This document shows positions 24,827-33,767 of a stretch of DNA of 64,000 bases, piece after piece (positions within the stretch are counted from its first letter, which is position 1; every line of letters begins with the position of its first letter). The notes below the pieces were generated by a model. That model had not been told where the DNA came from and searched no databases. It was given only the letters and a program-made list of their open reading frames with translations. This DNA is from Geodermatophilus africanus (GTDB lineage: Bacteria; Actinomycetota; Actinomycetes; Mycobacteriales; Geodermatophilaceae). Where the stretch lies: positions 391,822 to 455,821 of the forward strand of contig NZ_FNOT01000005.1 of assembly GCF_900107105.1 (NCBI RefSeq), given 5' to 3'. Position numbers and translations under genes: made by a program.

Positions 24827-25606
24827 TCACCGGGTCAGCAGCACGGCGATCGCGACGCACCCGAGCGTGACGATCGCGCCCCGCAGCACGGCCGAGGGCA
24901 GCCGGCGGCCGAACCGGGCGCCGACGTACCCGCCCAGCAGCGAGCCGGCCGCCACCAGCCCGGCGGCGCGCCAGTCGACGCGGTCGGTCGCCACGACCAC
25001 GTAGGCCCCGGCGGCGACGCCGTTCACGGCGAGGGTGAGCACGTTCTTGAGGGCGTTGAGCCGCTGCAGCGACTCGCGCAGCAGCAGCCCGAAGACGCCG
25101 ATCTGCAGCACGCCCTGACTGGCGGCGAAGTAGCCGCCGTAGCTGCCGGTGGCGTACGCGCCGGCGAAGAGCGCGGCCAGCCGGCCGGCGCCGATCCGGC
25201 CGGACGGCTCGTCGCCGGCCCGCCGGCGCGCGAGGGCGCGTGATACCAGCGGCTGCACGGCGACGAGGACGACGGCCAGCCCCACGAGCACCGGCACGAT
25301 CGCCTCGAAGCTGCTCGCCGGCAGGTGCAGCAGCAGGAATGCCCCGGTCAGCGCGCCGAGCACCGACGCGGGCAGCAGCCGCAGCAGCAGCCAGCGCTGC
25401 CCGGCCAGCTCCCGCCGGTAGCCCAGCGAGCCGGCGAGGTTGCCCGGCACCAGGCCGAGGGAGTTGCTGATCGTCGCGGTCACCGGCGGCAGCCCCACGG
25501 CCAGCAGCACCGGGAAGGTCACCAGCGTGCCCGAGCCGACGACGGCGTTGATCGCGCCCGCGGCCAGCCCGGCCGCGGCGACCGCCAGCATCTCCCACAC
25601 CGTCAT
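24827..25606 (-). CDS. TauE/SafE-family permease (second copy)
   Basis: 259 residues with eight membrane segments. The two repeats begin at AGAINAVVGSGTLVTFPVLLAVGLPPVTATISNSLGL and YGGYFAASQGVLQIGVFGLLL, matching the first permease in layout but with low identity. ATG 25606 begins the first TM directly. With the GAF-ANTAR gene between them (56-base gap), the three may form one minus-strand transcription unit (permease, regulator, permease). Confidence 0.85.
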   Translation of the reverse strand: MTVWEMLAVAAAGLAAGAINAVVGSGTLVTFPVLLAVGLPPVTATISNSLGLVPGNLAGSLGYRRELAGQRWLLLRLLPASVLGALTGAFLLLHLPASSFEAIVPVLVGLAVVLVAVQPLVSRALARRRAGDEPSGRIGAGRLAALFAGAYATGSYGGYFAASQGVLQIGVFGLLLRESLQRLNALKNVLTLAVNGVAAGAYVVVATDRVDWRAAGLVAAGSLLGGYVGARFGRRLPSAVLRGAIVTLGCVAIAVLLTR

Positions 25607-25648
25607 GCGGTCACCACCGGGCAGGGTGCCACGCGCCCGTGGCGGGCC

Positions 25649-26236
25649 TCACGGCAGGGCGGTCACCTGTTCCAGCAGCGCCCGGTCGAGCGGGCGGTCG
25701 GCGTAGATCAGCCGGACGGCGGCCGGGTCGGGGTTGCCGGCGTCCGGGCCCCGCCAGAGCAGCGACAGCCCGGCGCGCTCGGCCCGTCCGCGGGACTCGA
25801 CGTTGTGCTCGAGCAGGTAGGCGACGACCGGTCGGTCGGGCGCGACGGCGTGCGCCGCGTCGAGGGCGGCGGCCACCAGCTCGGCGGCCAGCCCGCGGCC
25901 CCACGCCGGCGGGGTGAACCGGTAGAAGAGGTTCCACCACCACGTGCCCAGGCGGACCGCGCAGCCGCCGGTGCCCACCACCTGGCCCGGCCGCAGCCCC
26001 GGGACGTCGGCGTCGGCGCGCAGCCGGGCGGTCCAGTAGCCCAGGCCGTCGCGGGCCCAGTGCTCCTCGCTGTGCGCGATGCCGTCGGCCGTCCGCTGCG
26101 GTGAGGTGTGCCGGCCCGAGGGCAGGTGCGCCCAGGTGCCGGGGTCGCTCATCAGCGCGAAGTGGTCGTCGAGGTCGGCCGGGACGACGGCGTCCAGCTG
26201 CAGCCGCGGCGTCGTCCGGTGCGCGAGGTCCTTCAC
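25649..26236 (-). CDS. GNAT family N-acetyltransferase
   Basis: 195 residues resembling RimJ/RimL acetyltransferases. LQLDAVVPADLDDHFALMSDP is the usual start. RFTPPAWGRGLAAELVAAALDAA carries the acetyl-CoA loop (W-G-R-G-L-A), and HNVESRGRAERAGL is motif B. The substrate is unknown (a protein N-terminus or small amine). It is on the same strand, 42 bases upstream of the TauE gene. Confidence 0.85.
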   Translation of the reverse strand: MKDLAHRTTPRLQLDAVVPADLDDHFALMSDPGTWAHLPSGRHTSPQRTADGIAHSEEHWARDGLGYWTARLRADADVPGLRPGQVVGTGGCAVRLGTWWWNLFYRFTPPAWGRGLAAELVAAALDAAHAVAPDRPVVAYLLEHNVESRGRAERAGLSLLWRGPDAGNPDPAAVRLIYADRPLDRALLEQVTALP

Positions 26237-26270
26237 CCTCCCCTCCGTTCTACCCCGCTCCCGCCCCGGC

Positions 26271-26341
26271 GTTGATCATGGGGTTGTCGCCGGCGCCCAC
26301 GGCGTGTCCACCCGTGTCGCGGGCGACAACCCCGTGATCGA
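26271..26341. repeat. Family 2 palindromic repeat, copy 2
   Basis: Arms GTTGATCATGGGGTTGTCGCC (26271-26291 allowing one mismatch) and GGGCGACAACCCC...GATCGA (26321-26341) flank a centre with GGCGTGTCCACCCGTGTCGC. It occupies the gap between the two same-strand genes GNAT and DUF3516 helicase. Confidence 0.8.
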
Positions 26342-26362
26342 CAGCAGTGGACGGTCAGGCGA

Positions 26363-28909
26363 CTAATCCCGGCGACCGGCGTCGACCAGGCGGAGGACGA
26401 CGGCGCCCTCCTCGTCCGAGGCCTCGAGGTCGACCTCGACGTCGAAGCCCCAGTCGTGGTCGCCGGCCGGGTCGTCCAGGATCTGCCGCACCCGCCAGAC
26501 CCCGGGCTCACCCCTGTCCCAGATCAGCAGCGCCGGGCCCCGGGCGTCGGCGCCGGTGCCCAGCTCGGCGTGCTCGGCGAAGTAGGCCTGCACCACCCCG
26601 CCCCACCGGTCGGCGTCCCACCCGGAGCCGCGATCGAGCTCGCCGAGGTCGTACCAGCGGCGGCGGGCGAACAGCTCCACCCGGCGGAACAGCTGGTTGC
26701 GCACCATCGCGGTGAACGCCCGCTCGTTGCCGGTGAGCGGCCGCGGCCGCACCGGGACGGCGACGGGCGCGTCCAGCGGCTGGTCCGGGCTGGTCAGCTG
26801 CTCCCACTCGTCGAGCAGCGAGGAGTCCACCTGGCGGACCAGCTCGCCGAGCCACTCGACCAGGTCGGTCACCTCGTCGGTGCGGGCGGCGGCGGGCACG
26901 CCCGAGCGCAGCGCCTTGTAGGCGTCCGACAGGTAGCGCAGCACCGCGCCCTCCGCACGGGTCAGCCCGTAGTTGTTGACCAGCTCGCGGAAGGTGTAGG
27001 CGTTCTCCCACACGTCCCGGACGACGGACTTCGGCGACAGGTGCGCATCGGCCGCCCACGGGTTGGAGCGGGTGTAGACCTCCAGCGCGTGCTGCAGCAG
27101 CTCCTCCAGCGGCTTCGGGTGGGAGATGTCCTCGAGCAGCTCCATGCGCTCCTCGTACTCGATCCCCTCGGCCTTCATCTGGGCCACCGCCTCGCCCTTG
27201 GCCTTGTTCAGCTGCGCGGCCAGCACCTGCCGCGGGTCGTCGAGGGTGGCCTCGATGACGCTGACCACGTCCAGGGCGTAGGTGTCCGACTCGGGGTCGA
27301 GCAGGTCGATGGCGGCCAGCGCGAAGGTCGACAGCGGCTGGTTGAGCGCGAAGTCCGGCGGCAGGTCGACGGTCAGGTCGTAGCGCCGACCGTCGGGCTC
27401 CGGCTCGCTGAGCCGCACCAGCACCCCCGCCTGCAGCAGCGAGCGGGCGATGCCGATCGCCTCGCGGATGTGCCGCAGCTGCCGCCTGCGCGGCTCGTGG
27501 TTCTCCGTCAGCAGCCGGCGCATCGCGACAAACGGGTCCCCGGGCCGGTCGACGACGTCGAGCACCATCGCCGTCGACACCCGCATGTTGCTGGTCAGCG
27601 GCTCGGGCTCGGCCTCCACCAGCCGGCGCATGGTGGCCTCCGACCACGGCACCATGCCCTCGGGCGCCTTCCTCCGCACCAGCTTGCGGCGCTTCTTGGG
27701 GTCGTCGCCGACCTTGGCGAACTGCCGGAGGTTGTCCACCTCGTGCTCCGGCGCCTGGACGACGACGGTGCCGGCGGTGTCGAAGCCGGCGCGGCCGGCC
27801 CGCCCGGCGATCTGGTGGAACTCGCGGGCGTTGAGCAGCCGGGTGCGGGTGCCGTCGTACTTCGACAGCGCGGAGAACACGACGGTGCGGATGGGCACGT
27901 TGATGCCGACGCCCAGGGTGTCGGTGCCGCAGATGACCTTGAGCAGGCCCGCCTGGGCCAGCTGCTCCACCAGCCGCCGGTACTTCGGCAGCATCCCGGC
28001 GTGGTGCACGCCGATGCCGTGGCGGACCAGCCGCGACAGCGTCGTCCCGAAGGAGGTGGTGAAGCGGAAGCCGCCGATCATGTCGGCGATCGCCGCCTTC
28101 TCCTCCTTGGTGCAGACGTTGACGCTCATCAGCGCCTGGGCGCGCTCCAGCGCCGAGGCCTGGGTGAAGTGGACGACGTAGACCGGCGCCTGCCTGGTGT
28201 CGAGCAGCTCCTGGATCGTCTCGTGCATCGGCGTCGTCGCGTAGTAGTGGTGCAGCGGCACCGGGCGCTCCGCGCTCGCCACCAGCGCGGTGGGGCGGCC
28301 GGTGCGGCGGGTGAGGTCCTCGCGCAGCCAGCCGGTGTCGCCCAGCGTGGCGCTCATCAGCAGGAACTGCGCCCTCGGCAGCTCGAGCAGCGGCACCTGC
28401 CAGGCCCAGCCGCGGTCGGGGTCGCCGTAGAAGTGGAACTCGTCCATGACGACCAGGCCGACGTCGGCGTCCGCGCCCTCGCGGAGGGCGATGTTGGCCA
28501 GGACCTCCGCGGTGCAGGCGACGATCGGCGCGTCCCGGTTGACCGCGGCGTCGCCGGTGAGCATGCCGACGTTCTCGGCGCCGAAGACGCCGCACAGCGC
28601 GAAGAACTTCTCGCTGACCAGCGCCTTGATCGGCGCGGTGTAGTAGCTCCGCCGTCCGGCCGCCAGCGCGGCGTACTGCGCGCCGGTGGCCACCAGCGAC
28701 TTGCCGGAGCCGGTCGGCGTCGCGAGGACGACGTGGGCGCCGCTGACCAGCTCGATCAGCGCCTCCTCCTGGTGCGGGTAGAGCACCGTGCCGTTCGCCT
28801 CGGCCCAGGCCGCGAACGAGCTGAACAGCTCGTCGGGGTCGGCGCCGCTGGCCCGGAGGGCCGAGAGGTCGGACGGGTCGTCGAGGAGGGGAGGGGCGGT
28901 GGCGGTCAT
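26363..28909 (-). CDS. DEAD/DEAH-box helicase with DUF3516 C-terminal region
   Basis: 848 residues from ATG 28909. Superfamily 2 motifs: Q-like YPHQEEALIEL, Walker A ATPTGSGKS, Ia TAPIKALVSEKF, Walker B-type DEFHFYG, motif III LMSATLGD, IV-V region HHAGMLPKYR and GTDTLGVGINVPIRTV, VI QIAGRAGRAG. The C-terminal half is the actinobacterial DUF3516 region. It is related to Ski2-like RNA helicases (HelY/Dob1), so an RNA-remodelling or degradation role is likely. A typical length for this family is 820-850. The gene appears monocistronic. Confidence 0.9.
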   Translation of the reverse strand: MTATAPPLLDDPSDLSALRASGADPDELFSSFAAWAEANGTVLYPHQEEALIELVSGAHVVLATPTGSGKSLVATGAQYAALAAGRRSYYTAPIKALVSEKFFALCGVFGAENVGMLTGDAAVNRDAPIVACTAEVLANIALREGADADVGLVVMDEFHFYGDPDRGWAWQVPLLELPRAQFLLMSATLGDTGWLREDLTRRTGRPTALVASAERPVPLHHYYATTPMHETIQELLDTRQAPVYVVHFTQASALERAQALMSVNVCTKEEKAAIADMIGGFRFTTSFGTTLSRLVRHGIGVHHAGMLPKYRRLVEQLAQAGLLKVICGTDTLGVGINVPIRTVVFSALSKYDGTRTRLLNAREFHQIAGRAGRAGFDTAGTVVVQAPEHEVDNLRQFAKVGDDPKKRRKLVRRKAPEGMVPWSEATMRRLVEAEPEPLTSNMRVSTAMVLDVVDRPGDPFVAMRRLLTENHEPRRRQLRHIREAIGIARSLLQAGVLVRLSEPEPDGRRYDLTVDLPPDFALNQPLSTFALAAIDLLDPESDTYALDVVSVIEATLDDPRQVLAAQLNKAKGEAVAQMKAEGIEYEERMELLEDISHPKPLEELLQHALEVYTRSNPWAADAHLSPKSVVRDVWENAYTFRELVNNYGLTRAEGAVLRYLSDAYKALRSGVPAAARTDEVTDLVEWLGELVRQVDSSLLDEWEQLTSPDQPLDAPVAVPVRPRPLTGNERAFTAMVRNQLFRRVELFARRRWYDLGELDRGSGWDADRWGGVVQAYFAEHAELGTGADARGPALLIWDRGEPGVWRVRQILDDPAGDHDWGFDVEVDLEASDEEGAVVLRLVDAGRRD

Positions 28910-29023
28910 CGTGGGGGACAGCGTGCCCGACGCCGGTTCGCTTCCCGGCGAGGTGCCCCGGTTCCGCCGCGCGGCGGCCGGGTAGGCCGTCCGCGGCAGC
29001 CCACCGCGAACCTGGAGGACCCC

Positions 29024-29881
29024 GTGTCCGAGCCCCGCCCCGAGTCCCAGCCCGCGCAGCAGCAGGACGTCCCCGGGACGCTGGGGGAGATGACGCCCAA
29101 GCCGGACCACGGCGAGGAGAGCTACCGCGGCTCCGGCCGGCTGACCGGCAAGGCGGCGGTGATCACCGGCGGCGACAGCGGCATCGGCCGCGCGGTCGCG
29201 ATCGCGTTCGCCCGGGAGGGTGCCGACGTCCTGATCTCCTACCTCGACGAGCACGAGGACGCCGAGGACACCAAGAAGTACGTCGAGGAGGCCGGCCGGA
29301 AGTGCGTGCTGGTGCCCGGTGACCTCGCCGACCGCGCGCACCAGAAGACGGTCATCCCCAAGGCCGTCGAGGAGTTCGGCAGGGTCGACGTCCTGGTCAA
29401 CAACGCCGCGTTCCAGATGAGCCACGACTCGATCGAGGAGATCTCGGACGAGGAGTGGGACCACACGGTGGCGCTGAACCTGACGGCGATGTTCACGCTG
29501 ACCAAGGACGCGCTCCCGCACATGCAGCCGGGGGCGTCGATCATCAACTCGTCGTCGGTGAACTCCGACAACCCGAGCCCCAACCTCATCGCCTATGCGA
29601 TGACCAAGGCGGGCATCGCCAACTTCACCGCCAGCCTCGCGCAGATGCTGGCCGAGAAGGGCATCCGCGCCAACAGCGTGGCCCCCGGCCCGGTCTGGAC
29701 GCCGCTGATCCCGGCGACCATGCCCGAGGAGAAGGTCGAGAGCTTCGGCGAGCAGGTGCCGATGGGCCGCGCCGCCCAGCCGGCCGAGCTGGCGCCGGTG
29801 TACGTGCTGCTGGCCAGCGACGAGGCGTCCTACGTCTCCGGCGCCCGCGTCGCGGTCACCGGCGGCAAGCCGATCCTGTAG
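29024..29881 (+). CDS. SDR family oxidoreductase (general-stress-type)
   Basis: 285 residues from GTG 29024, with GGAGG nearby at 29014-29018. A 40-residue hydrophilic N-terminal tail (QPAQQQDVPGTLGEMTPKPDHGEESYRGSGRL) precedes the Rossmann motif TGGDSGIG. NNAAFQ, NSSSVN and YAMTKAG (catalytic Tyr/Lys) are intact. The tail plus TGGDSGIGRAVAIAFAREGADV is typical of the B. subtilis YhdF/YdaD-like group, often linked to osmotic or stationary-phase stress. The substrate is unknown. Confidence 0.88.
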   Translation: MSEPRPESQPAQQQDVPGTLGEMTPKPDHGEESYRGSGRLTGKAAVITGGDSGIGRAVAIAFAREGADVLISYLDEHEDAEDTKKYVEEAGRKCVLVPGDLADRAHQKTVIPKAVEEFGRVDVLVNNAAFQMSHDSIEEISDEEWDHTVALNLTAMFTLTKDALPHMQPGASIINSSSVNSDNPSPNLIAYAMTKAGIANFTASLAQMLAEKGIRANSVAPGPVWTPLIPATMPEEKVESFGEQVPMGRAAQPAELAPVYVLLASDEASYVSGARVAVTGGKPIL

Positions 29882-29893
29882 CCGTGCCCATCG

Positions 29894-29979
29894 GATGATC
29901 AGCTGAGCTCACCCCCGCGCGTCCTGGCTCACGGTCGACGCTGAGCCAGGACGCCGGACGATCAGCTCAGCTGATCATC
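29894..29979. terminator. Nested-hairpin bidirectional terminator
   Basis: Perfect 16-base outer arms (29894-29909 and 29964-29979, GATGATCAGCTGAGCT and complement) enclose a second inverted repeat of 12 bases (CGTCCTGGCTCA at 29920-29931 and its complement at 29942-29953). The structure spans the gap between the convergent SDR and mmuM genes and covers the mmuM stop codon. Confidence 0.7.
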
Positions 29980-30882
29980 GACGGCCAGCGTGGCGGCGAG
30001 GCCGGCGATGTCGGCGGGTCCGACGCGGCAGCAGCCACCGACGAGCCGCGCGCCGGCGTCCACCCAGCCCAGCGCGCCGGCCGGGGAGATACCGGCCGTC
30101 CCGGCCCAGCGGCGCGCCGCGGCGTCCCAGCGCTCGCCGCTGTTCGGGTAGACGACGACGGGCCTGCCCGACGCCGTGGCGGCGCCCACGGCGGCCAGGA
30201 CGCCGTCCGGGTCGGTGCAGTTCACGCCGACGGCCACCACGGCGTCGACGTCCCGGGCCATGGCGAACACCTCACGGGCCGGCTCGCCGCGGCGGGTGCG
30301 GACCACGCCGTCGCCGTCCACCACCGTGGTGAGCGACAGCCACACCGGGACGCCGAGCATGTCGGCCTCCGCCAGCAGCGCCTCGGCCTCGGCGGCGGCG
30401 GGGACCGTCTCGCAGGCCAGGACGTCGGCGCCGGCGTCGGCGAGCCACTCCATGCGCGGCCGGTGCCACTGCCGGAGCCCCTCGACGCCGATCTCGTCGG
30501 CGTAGTCGCCGGTGTACTCCGACCCGTCGGCGAGGGCCGCGCCGTAGGGCCCCACCGACCCGGCGACCCACGCCTCCGGGGCCCCGCGCTCGGCCAGGTG
30601 CACCGAGCGGACGACGAGCCGCCGGGCCTCGGCCGCGTCCAGCCCGGCGGCGGCGAGCCCCTCCACCGACACCTGGTAGCTGGCCGTCGTCGCCACCTGG
30701 GCGCCGGCCGCGGCGAAGGCGGCGTGCGCGGCGACGACCGCCTCGGGGTCGTCGTGCAGCAGCCGCGCCGACCACAGCGCCGAGGACAGGTCGTGCCCCT
30801 GCGCCTCCAGCTGGGTGGCCAGGCCGCCGTCGAGGACCACCGTCCCGACGGCCAGCGCGGTGGCGAGGGGGAAGTCGGGCAT
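29962..30882 (-). CDS. mmuM: Homocysteine S-methyltransferase
   Basis: 306 residues of the Pfam S-methyl_trans barrel. [14 protein letters not shown] starts it, and the zinc ligands are Cys222 (VGVNCTD) and Cys284-Cys285 (VGGCCRV). It transfers the methyl group of S-methylmethionine (or S-adenosylmethionine) to homocysteine, yielding methionine, in the cytosol. There is no mmuP permease alongside. The start ATG lies at 30882; the YidD-like gene begins divergently 58 bases away. Confidence 0.92.
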   Translation of the reverse strand: MPDFPLATALAVGTVVLDGGLATQLEAQGHDLSSALWSARLLHDDPEAVVAAHAAFAAAGAQVATTASYQVSVEGLAAAGLDAAEARRLVVRSVHLAERGAPEAWVAGSVGPYGAALADGSEYTGDYADEIGVEGLRQWHRPRMEWLADAGADVLACETVPAAAEAEALLAEADMLGVPVWLSLTTVVDGDGVVRTRRGEPAREVFAMARDVDAVVAVGVNCTDPDGVLAAVGAATASGRPVVVYPNSGERWDAAARRWAGTAGISPAGALGWVDAGARLVGGCCRVGPADIAGLAATLAVDDQLS

Positions 30883-30940
30883 GCCCGATGATGCGCCCGC
30901 TCGGTCTGCGGCGCCCGCCGCCCGACCGGAGGATCAGGGC

Positions 30941-31453
30941 ATGGTCTTCATCTGGAGCAGCAGCTGGGGCCCGCGACGACGCCGGCACGGACCGGGGTAC
31001 GGCCGCCGCTACGGGCCGCGGTACCGCTACGGCCCGCGGTACGGGTACGGCCCGGGGTACGGGCGCCGCCGCCGCGGGTACGACCGGGACGGTTCCTGCC
31101 TGCGCGACCTGCTGTTCCTCAACACCGGCTGCTGCCTGGCCAACGCGATCGGCTGCGGCGTCGAGGGGCTGTTCCTGGTGCCGACGACGGTGCGGCACGT
31201 GCACGCCGCCGGCGCCGGCCGGCGCGGGACGCGGGTGCGGGACCGGCTGGTGGCCGCCGTCCGCGTCTACCAGCGCGAGGTCAGCCCGCGCCGTCCGCCG
31301 TGCTGCCGGTTCGAGCCGACCTGCTCGGCCTACGCCCTCCAGGCGCTGGAGCGGCACGGCGCCGGCCGCGGCAGCTGGCTCACCCTCCGCAGGCTGGTGC
31401 GCTGCCGGCCCGCCGCGACCGGTGGCCCGGACCCCGTGCCCGCCGCGGCCTGA
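30941..31453 (+). CDS. yidD: YidD-like membrane protein insertion factor with Arg/Gly/Tyr- and Cys-rich N-terminal extension
   Basis: 170 residues from ATG 30941 (GGAGG at 30928-30932). Residues about 100-165 are the YidD (DUF37) domain: [37 protein letters not shown], with the cysteine signature. YidD helps YidC/Sec insert membrane proteins and is normally 75-110 residues in the rpmH-rnpA-yidD operon. Here the gene stands alone with 100 extra N-terminal residues: an Arg/Gly/Tyr repeat (10-50, GPRYGY units) and a hydrophobic Cys-rich stretch (C53, C64, C65, C72). It is probably a second YidD copy with an added region. The downstream gene is arfB. Confidence 0.8.
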   Translation: MVFIWSSSWGPRRRRHGPGYGRRYGPRYRYGPRYGYGPGYGRRRRGYDRDGSCLRDLLFLNTGCCLANAIGCGVEGLFLVPTTVRHVHAAGAGRRGTRVRDRLVAAVRVYQREVSPRRPPCCRFEPTCSAYALQALERHGAGRGSWLTLRRLVRCRPAATGGPDPVPAAA

Positions 31454-31475
31454 GGTCCTCGGCGACACTGGCGGC

Positions 31476-31916
31476 GTGCCGAGCACCGACGACGCCTCCG
31501 GGGACCTGCCGGTCACCGGCGCGTTCGTCGTGCCCGCGGCCGCGCTGCACTGGCGGTTCTCCCGCTCGTCGGGCCCCGGCGGGCAGGGCGTCAACACCGC
31601 CGACTCGCGGGTGGAGCTGTCGGTCACCCCGCTCGAGCTGCCGGGGCTGACCGGCGCCCAGCGGGAGCGGCTGGCCGATCGCCTGGCCGGCCGGCTCGTG
31701 GACGGCGTCCTGACGGTGACCGCCGGCGAGCACCGGCAGCAGCGGCGCAACCGGCAGGCCGCCCGGGAGCGGCTGGCCGCCGTGCTGCGGGCGGCGCTGG
31801 CCCCACCGCCCCCGGCCCGCCGGCGCACCAAGCCCACGCGCGGGTCGCAGGAGCGGCGGATCCAGGCCAAGAAGCAGCGCGGCGAGCTCAAGCGCGCCCG
31901 TCGCCGCTGGGACTGA
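31476..31916 (+). CDS. arfB: Alternative ribosome-rescue peptidyl-tRNA hydrolase ArfB
   Basis: 146 residues from GTG 31476. The GGQ motif (SSGPGGQGVNT, Gly35-Gly36-Gln37) is the catalytic signature of class I release factors. No codon-recognition domain is present, and a strongly basic C-terminal tail (RRRTKPTRGSQERRIQAKKQRGELKRARRRW) inserts in the empty mRNA channel. ArfB releases peptides from stalled ribosomes lacking a stop codon. It is cotranscribed with the YidD-like gene (22-base gap) and perhaps with arr. Confidence 0.92.
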   Translation: MPSTDDASGDLPVTGAFVVPAAALHWRFSRSSGPGGQGVNTADSRVELSVTPLELPGLTGAQRERLADRLAGRLVDGVLTVTAGEHRQQRRNRQAARERLAAVLRAALAPPPPARRRTKPTRGSQERRIQAKKQRGELKRARRRWD

Positions 31917-31944
31917 CCGGCTGGTGTCCGAGGAGGAGACGGCG

Positions 31945-32406
31945 ATGGGCGAGGACACCGACAGCCAGGTCCCCGGGACCTCCGGACGCGGTGCGCACGT
32001 CGAGGGGCCCTTCTACCACGGGACGAAGTCGGCGCTCGTGGCCGGCGACGAGCTGGTCCCCGGCCACGGCTCCAACTTCCAGGAGGGCCGGGTGTCCAAC
32101 CACGTCTACTTCACCGCGCTCGTGGACACCGCCGCCTGGGGAGCGGAGCTGGCGACCGCGCTGGCCGGGAGCGGGGAGCGGGGACGCATCTACGTCGTGG
32201 AGCCCCTGGGCCCCTTCGAGGACGACCCGAACGTGACCGACAAACGGTTCCCCGGCAACCCCACCCGGTCCTACCGCACCCGCTCCCCGCTGCGCGTCGT
32301 CGGCGAGCTGCACGACTGGCAGGGTCACGACCCCGAGGTGCTGCAGGGGATGCTGGACAGCCTGGCGCGGCTGCGGCAGCAGGGACTGGACGTCATCGAG
32401 GACTAG
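31945..32406 (+). CDS. arr: NAD+-rifampin ADP-ribosyltransferase
   Basis: 153 residues from ATG 31945; AGGAGGAG is at 31931-31938. It has FYHGTK (His25), VYFTA (Tyr55), GRIYVVEPLGPFEDDPN and TDKRFPGNPTRSYRTR, all diagnostic of Arr. The enzyme ADP-ribosylates the C23 hydroxyl of rifamycins, using NAD+, and inactivates them. The His/Tyr/Asp active-site set is present, so the enzyme is probably functional. A GTG at 31924 would add seven residues, but the ribosome binding site favours the ATG. Chromosomal Arr homologues are common in soil actinobacteria, so no recent transfer is implied; the base composition matches its neighbours. Confidence 0.93.
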   Translation: MGEDTDSQVPGTSGRGAHVEGPFYHGTKSALVAGDELVPGHGSNFQEGRVSNHVYFTALVDTAAWGAELATALAGSGERGRIYVVEPLGPFEDDPNVTDKRFPGNPTRSYRTRSPLRVVGELHDWQGHDPEVLQGMLDSLARLRQQGLDVIED

Positions 32407-32494
32407 CCGGGGCCCTCGCTCCGTCGCACCGGGAGGTCGCTGTTCCGCTGCGGGCCCGCGACAGCCGGCCGGGGCACGGTCGCTCCCGCGACGG

Positions 32495-32528
32495 TCAGCC
32501 CCTGCCCCCTTCCGGGAGCAGGGGCTGA
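32495..32528. terminator. Rho-independent-type hairpin between arr and the sigma gene
   Basis: TCAGCCCCTGC (32495-32505) and GCAGGGGCTGA (32518-32528) form a perfect 11-base stem with a 12-base loop. It separates the convergent arr and ECF42 genes. No U-tract follows, as is usual in high-GC genomes. Confidence 0.65.
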
Positions 32529-32555
32529 GCTCCCAGCGGAGCACCTGGTCGGGGC

Positions 32556-33767
32556 TCAGTCGGCGCCCGTCAGCTCCGCCCGTCGCCGCTCCAGGAAGGC
32601 CCGCTCCGTGGCGTTGCCGGCCACTGCCAGCGCCGTGTCGTAGGCCGCGGCGGCCTCGGCCGTGCGGCCCAGCCGCCGCAGCAGGTCGGCCCGGACGGCG
32701 GGCAGCAGGTGGGAGCGCGGCAGGTCCAACGGCTCGAGCAGCGCCAGCGCCGCCGCCGGGCCGCGCACCTCTGCCACCGCGACCGCACGGTTGAGCGCCA
32801 CCACCGGGCTCGGCGCGAGCGCGAGCAGGTGGTCGTAGAGCGCGAGCACCTGCGCCCAGTCGGTCTGCTCCGCGGTCGCGGCGTCGCTGTGCGCCGCCTG
32901 GATCGCCGCCTGCACCTGGTAGGGCCCGGGTGCGCCGCGGCGCAGGCAGCGGCGCACCAGCTCCTGCCCCTCGGCGACGAGGGCGGCGTCCCACCGGGAC
33001 CGGTCCTGCTCGGGCAGCGGCACCAGCGACCCGTCCGGCGCCACCCGGGCGGCCCGGCGCGACTCGCTCAGCAGCAGCAGCGCCAGCAGGCCGAGCACCT
33101 CGGGCTCGTCGGGCATCAGCTCGGCCAGCTGGCGGGCCAGCCGGACCGCTTCCACGCACAGGTCGGTGCGCACCAGCCGGTCGCCGGCCGAGGCGGTGTG
33201 CCCCTCCGTGTAGACGAGGTACACGGCCGCGAGCACGCCGGCCAGCCGGTCGGGCAGGTCGGCCGCGGCCGGCACCCGGTAAGGGATGCGGGCAGCGCGG
33301 ATCTTGCCCTTCGCCCGCACCAGCCGCTGGGCCATCGTCGCCTCGGGCACCAGGAACGCGTGCGCGATCTCCGCGGTGGACAGCCCGCCGACGAGCCGCA
33401 GCGTGAGCGCCACGCGGGCGGCGGGCGCCAGGGCGGGGTGGCAGCAGGTGAACAGCATGCGCAGCCGGTCGTCGCGCACGGCGCCCTCCTCGGGCGGGGG
33501 ACCGGGGTCGGCGAGCAGCGCCGCGGCCCGGTACCGGTCGGTGCGGGTGGACTCGCGGCGCAGCCGGTCGATGGCCCGGTTGCGCGCGGTCGTGACGATC
33601 CAGCCGGCAGGGCTGGGCGGCACGCCGTCGGCCGGCCAGCGCTGCACGGCGGTGAGGAAGGCGTCCTGCACCGCCTCCTCGGCGGCGTCGATGTCGCCGA
33701 GGAGGCGGGTGAGGACGGCGACCGCGCGCCCGTAGGACTCGCGGAAGACCGCCTCGACGTCAGACAC
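32556..33767 (-). CDS. ECF42-type RNA polymerase sigma factor with C-terminal TPR-like extension
   Basis: 403 residues from GTG 33767. Sigma region 2 (FRESYGRAVAVLTRLLGDIDAAEEAVQDAFLTAVQRW) and region 4 (ARVALTLRLVGGLSTAEIAHAFLVPEATMAQRLVRAKGKI) occupy the first 190 residues. The remaining 210 are an ECF42-type helical/TPR-like extension (YLVYTEGH, LGLLALLLLSESRRAARV, ALNRAVAVAEV, DLLRRLGR), thought to replace an anti-sigma factor by intrinsic control. The partner gene upstream encodes a YCII/DGPF protein whose 3' end overlaps the GTG by eight bases, the standard ECF42 arrangement. Confidence 0.92.
   Translation of the reverse strand: MSDVEAVFRESYGRAVAVLTRLLGDIDAAEEAVQDAFLTAVQRWPADGVPPSPAGWIVTTARNRAIDRLRRESTRTDRYRAAALLADPGPPPEEGAVRDDRLRMLFTCCHPALAPAARVALTLRLVGGLSTAEIAHAFLVPEATMAQRLVRAKGKIRAARIPYRVPAAADLPDRLAGVLAAVYLVYTEGHTASAGDRLVRTDLCVEAVRLARQLAELMPDEPEVLGLLALLLLSESRRAARVAPDGSLVPLPEQDRSRWDAALVAEGQELVRRCLRRGAPGPYQVQAAIQAAHSDAATAEQTDWAQVLALYDHLLALAPSPVVALNRAVAVAEVRGPAAALALLEPLDLPRSHLLPAVRADLLRRLGRTAEAAAAYDTALAVAGNATERAFLERRRAELTGAD

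Noticed and set aside
26456..29023. An N-terminal extension of the SDR at 29024 reaching back through the helicase gene
   Set aside because: The extension is antisense to the DUF3516 helicase and lacks protein-like composition; GTG 29024 has a good ribosome binding site.
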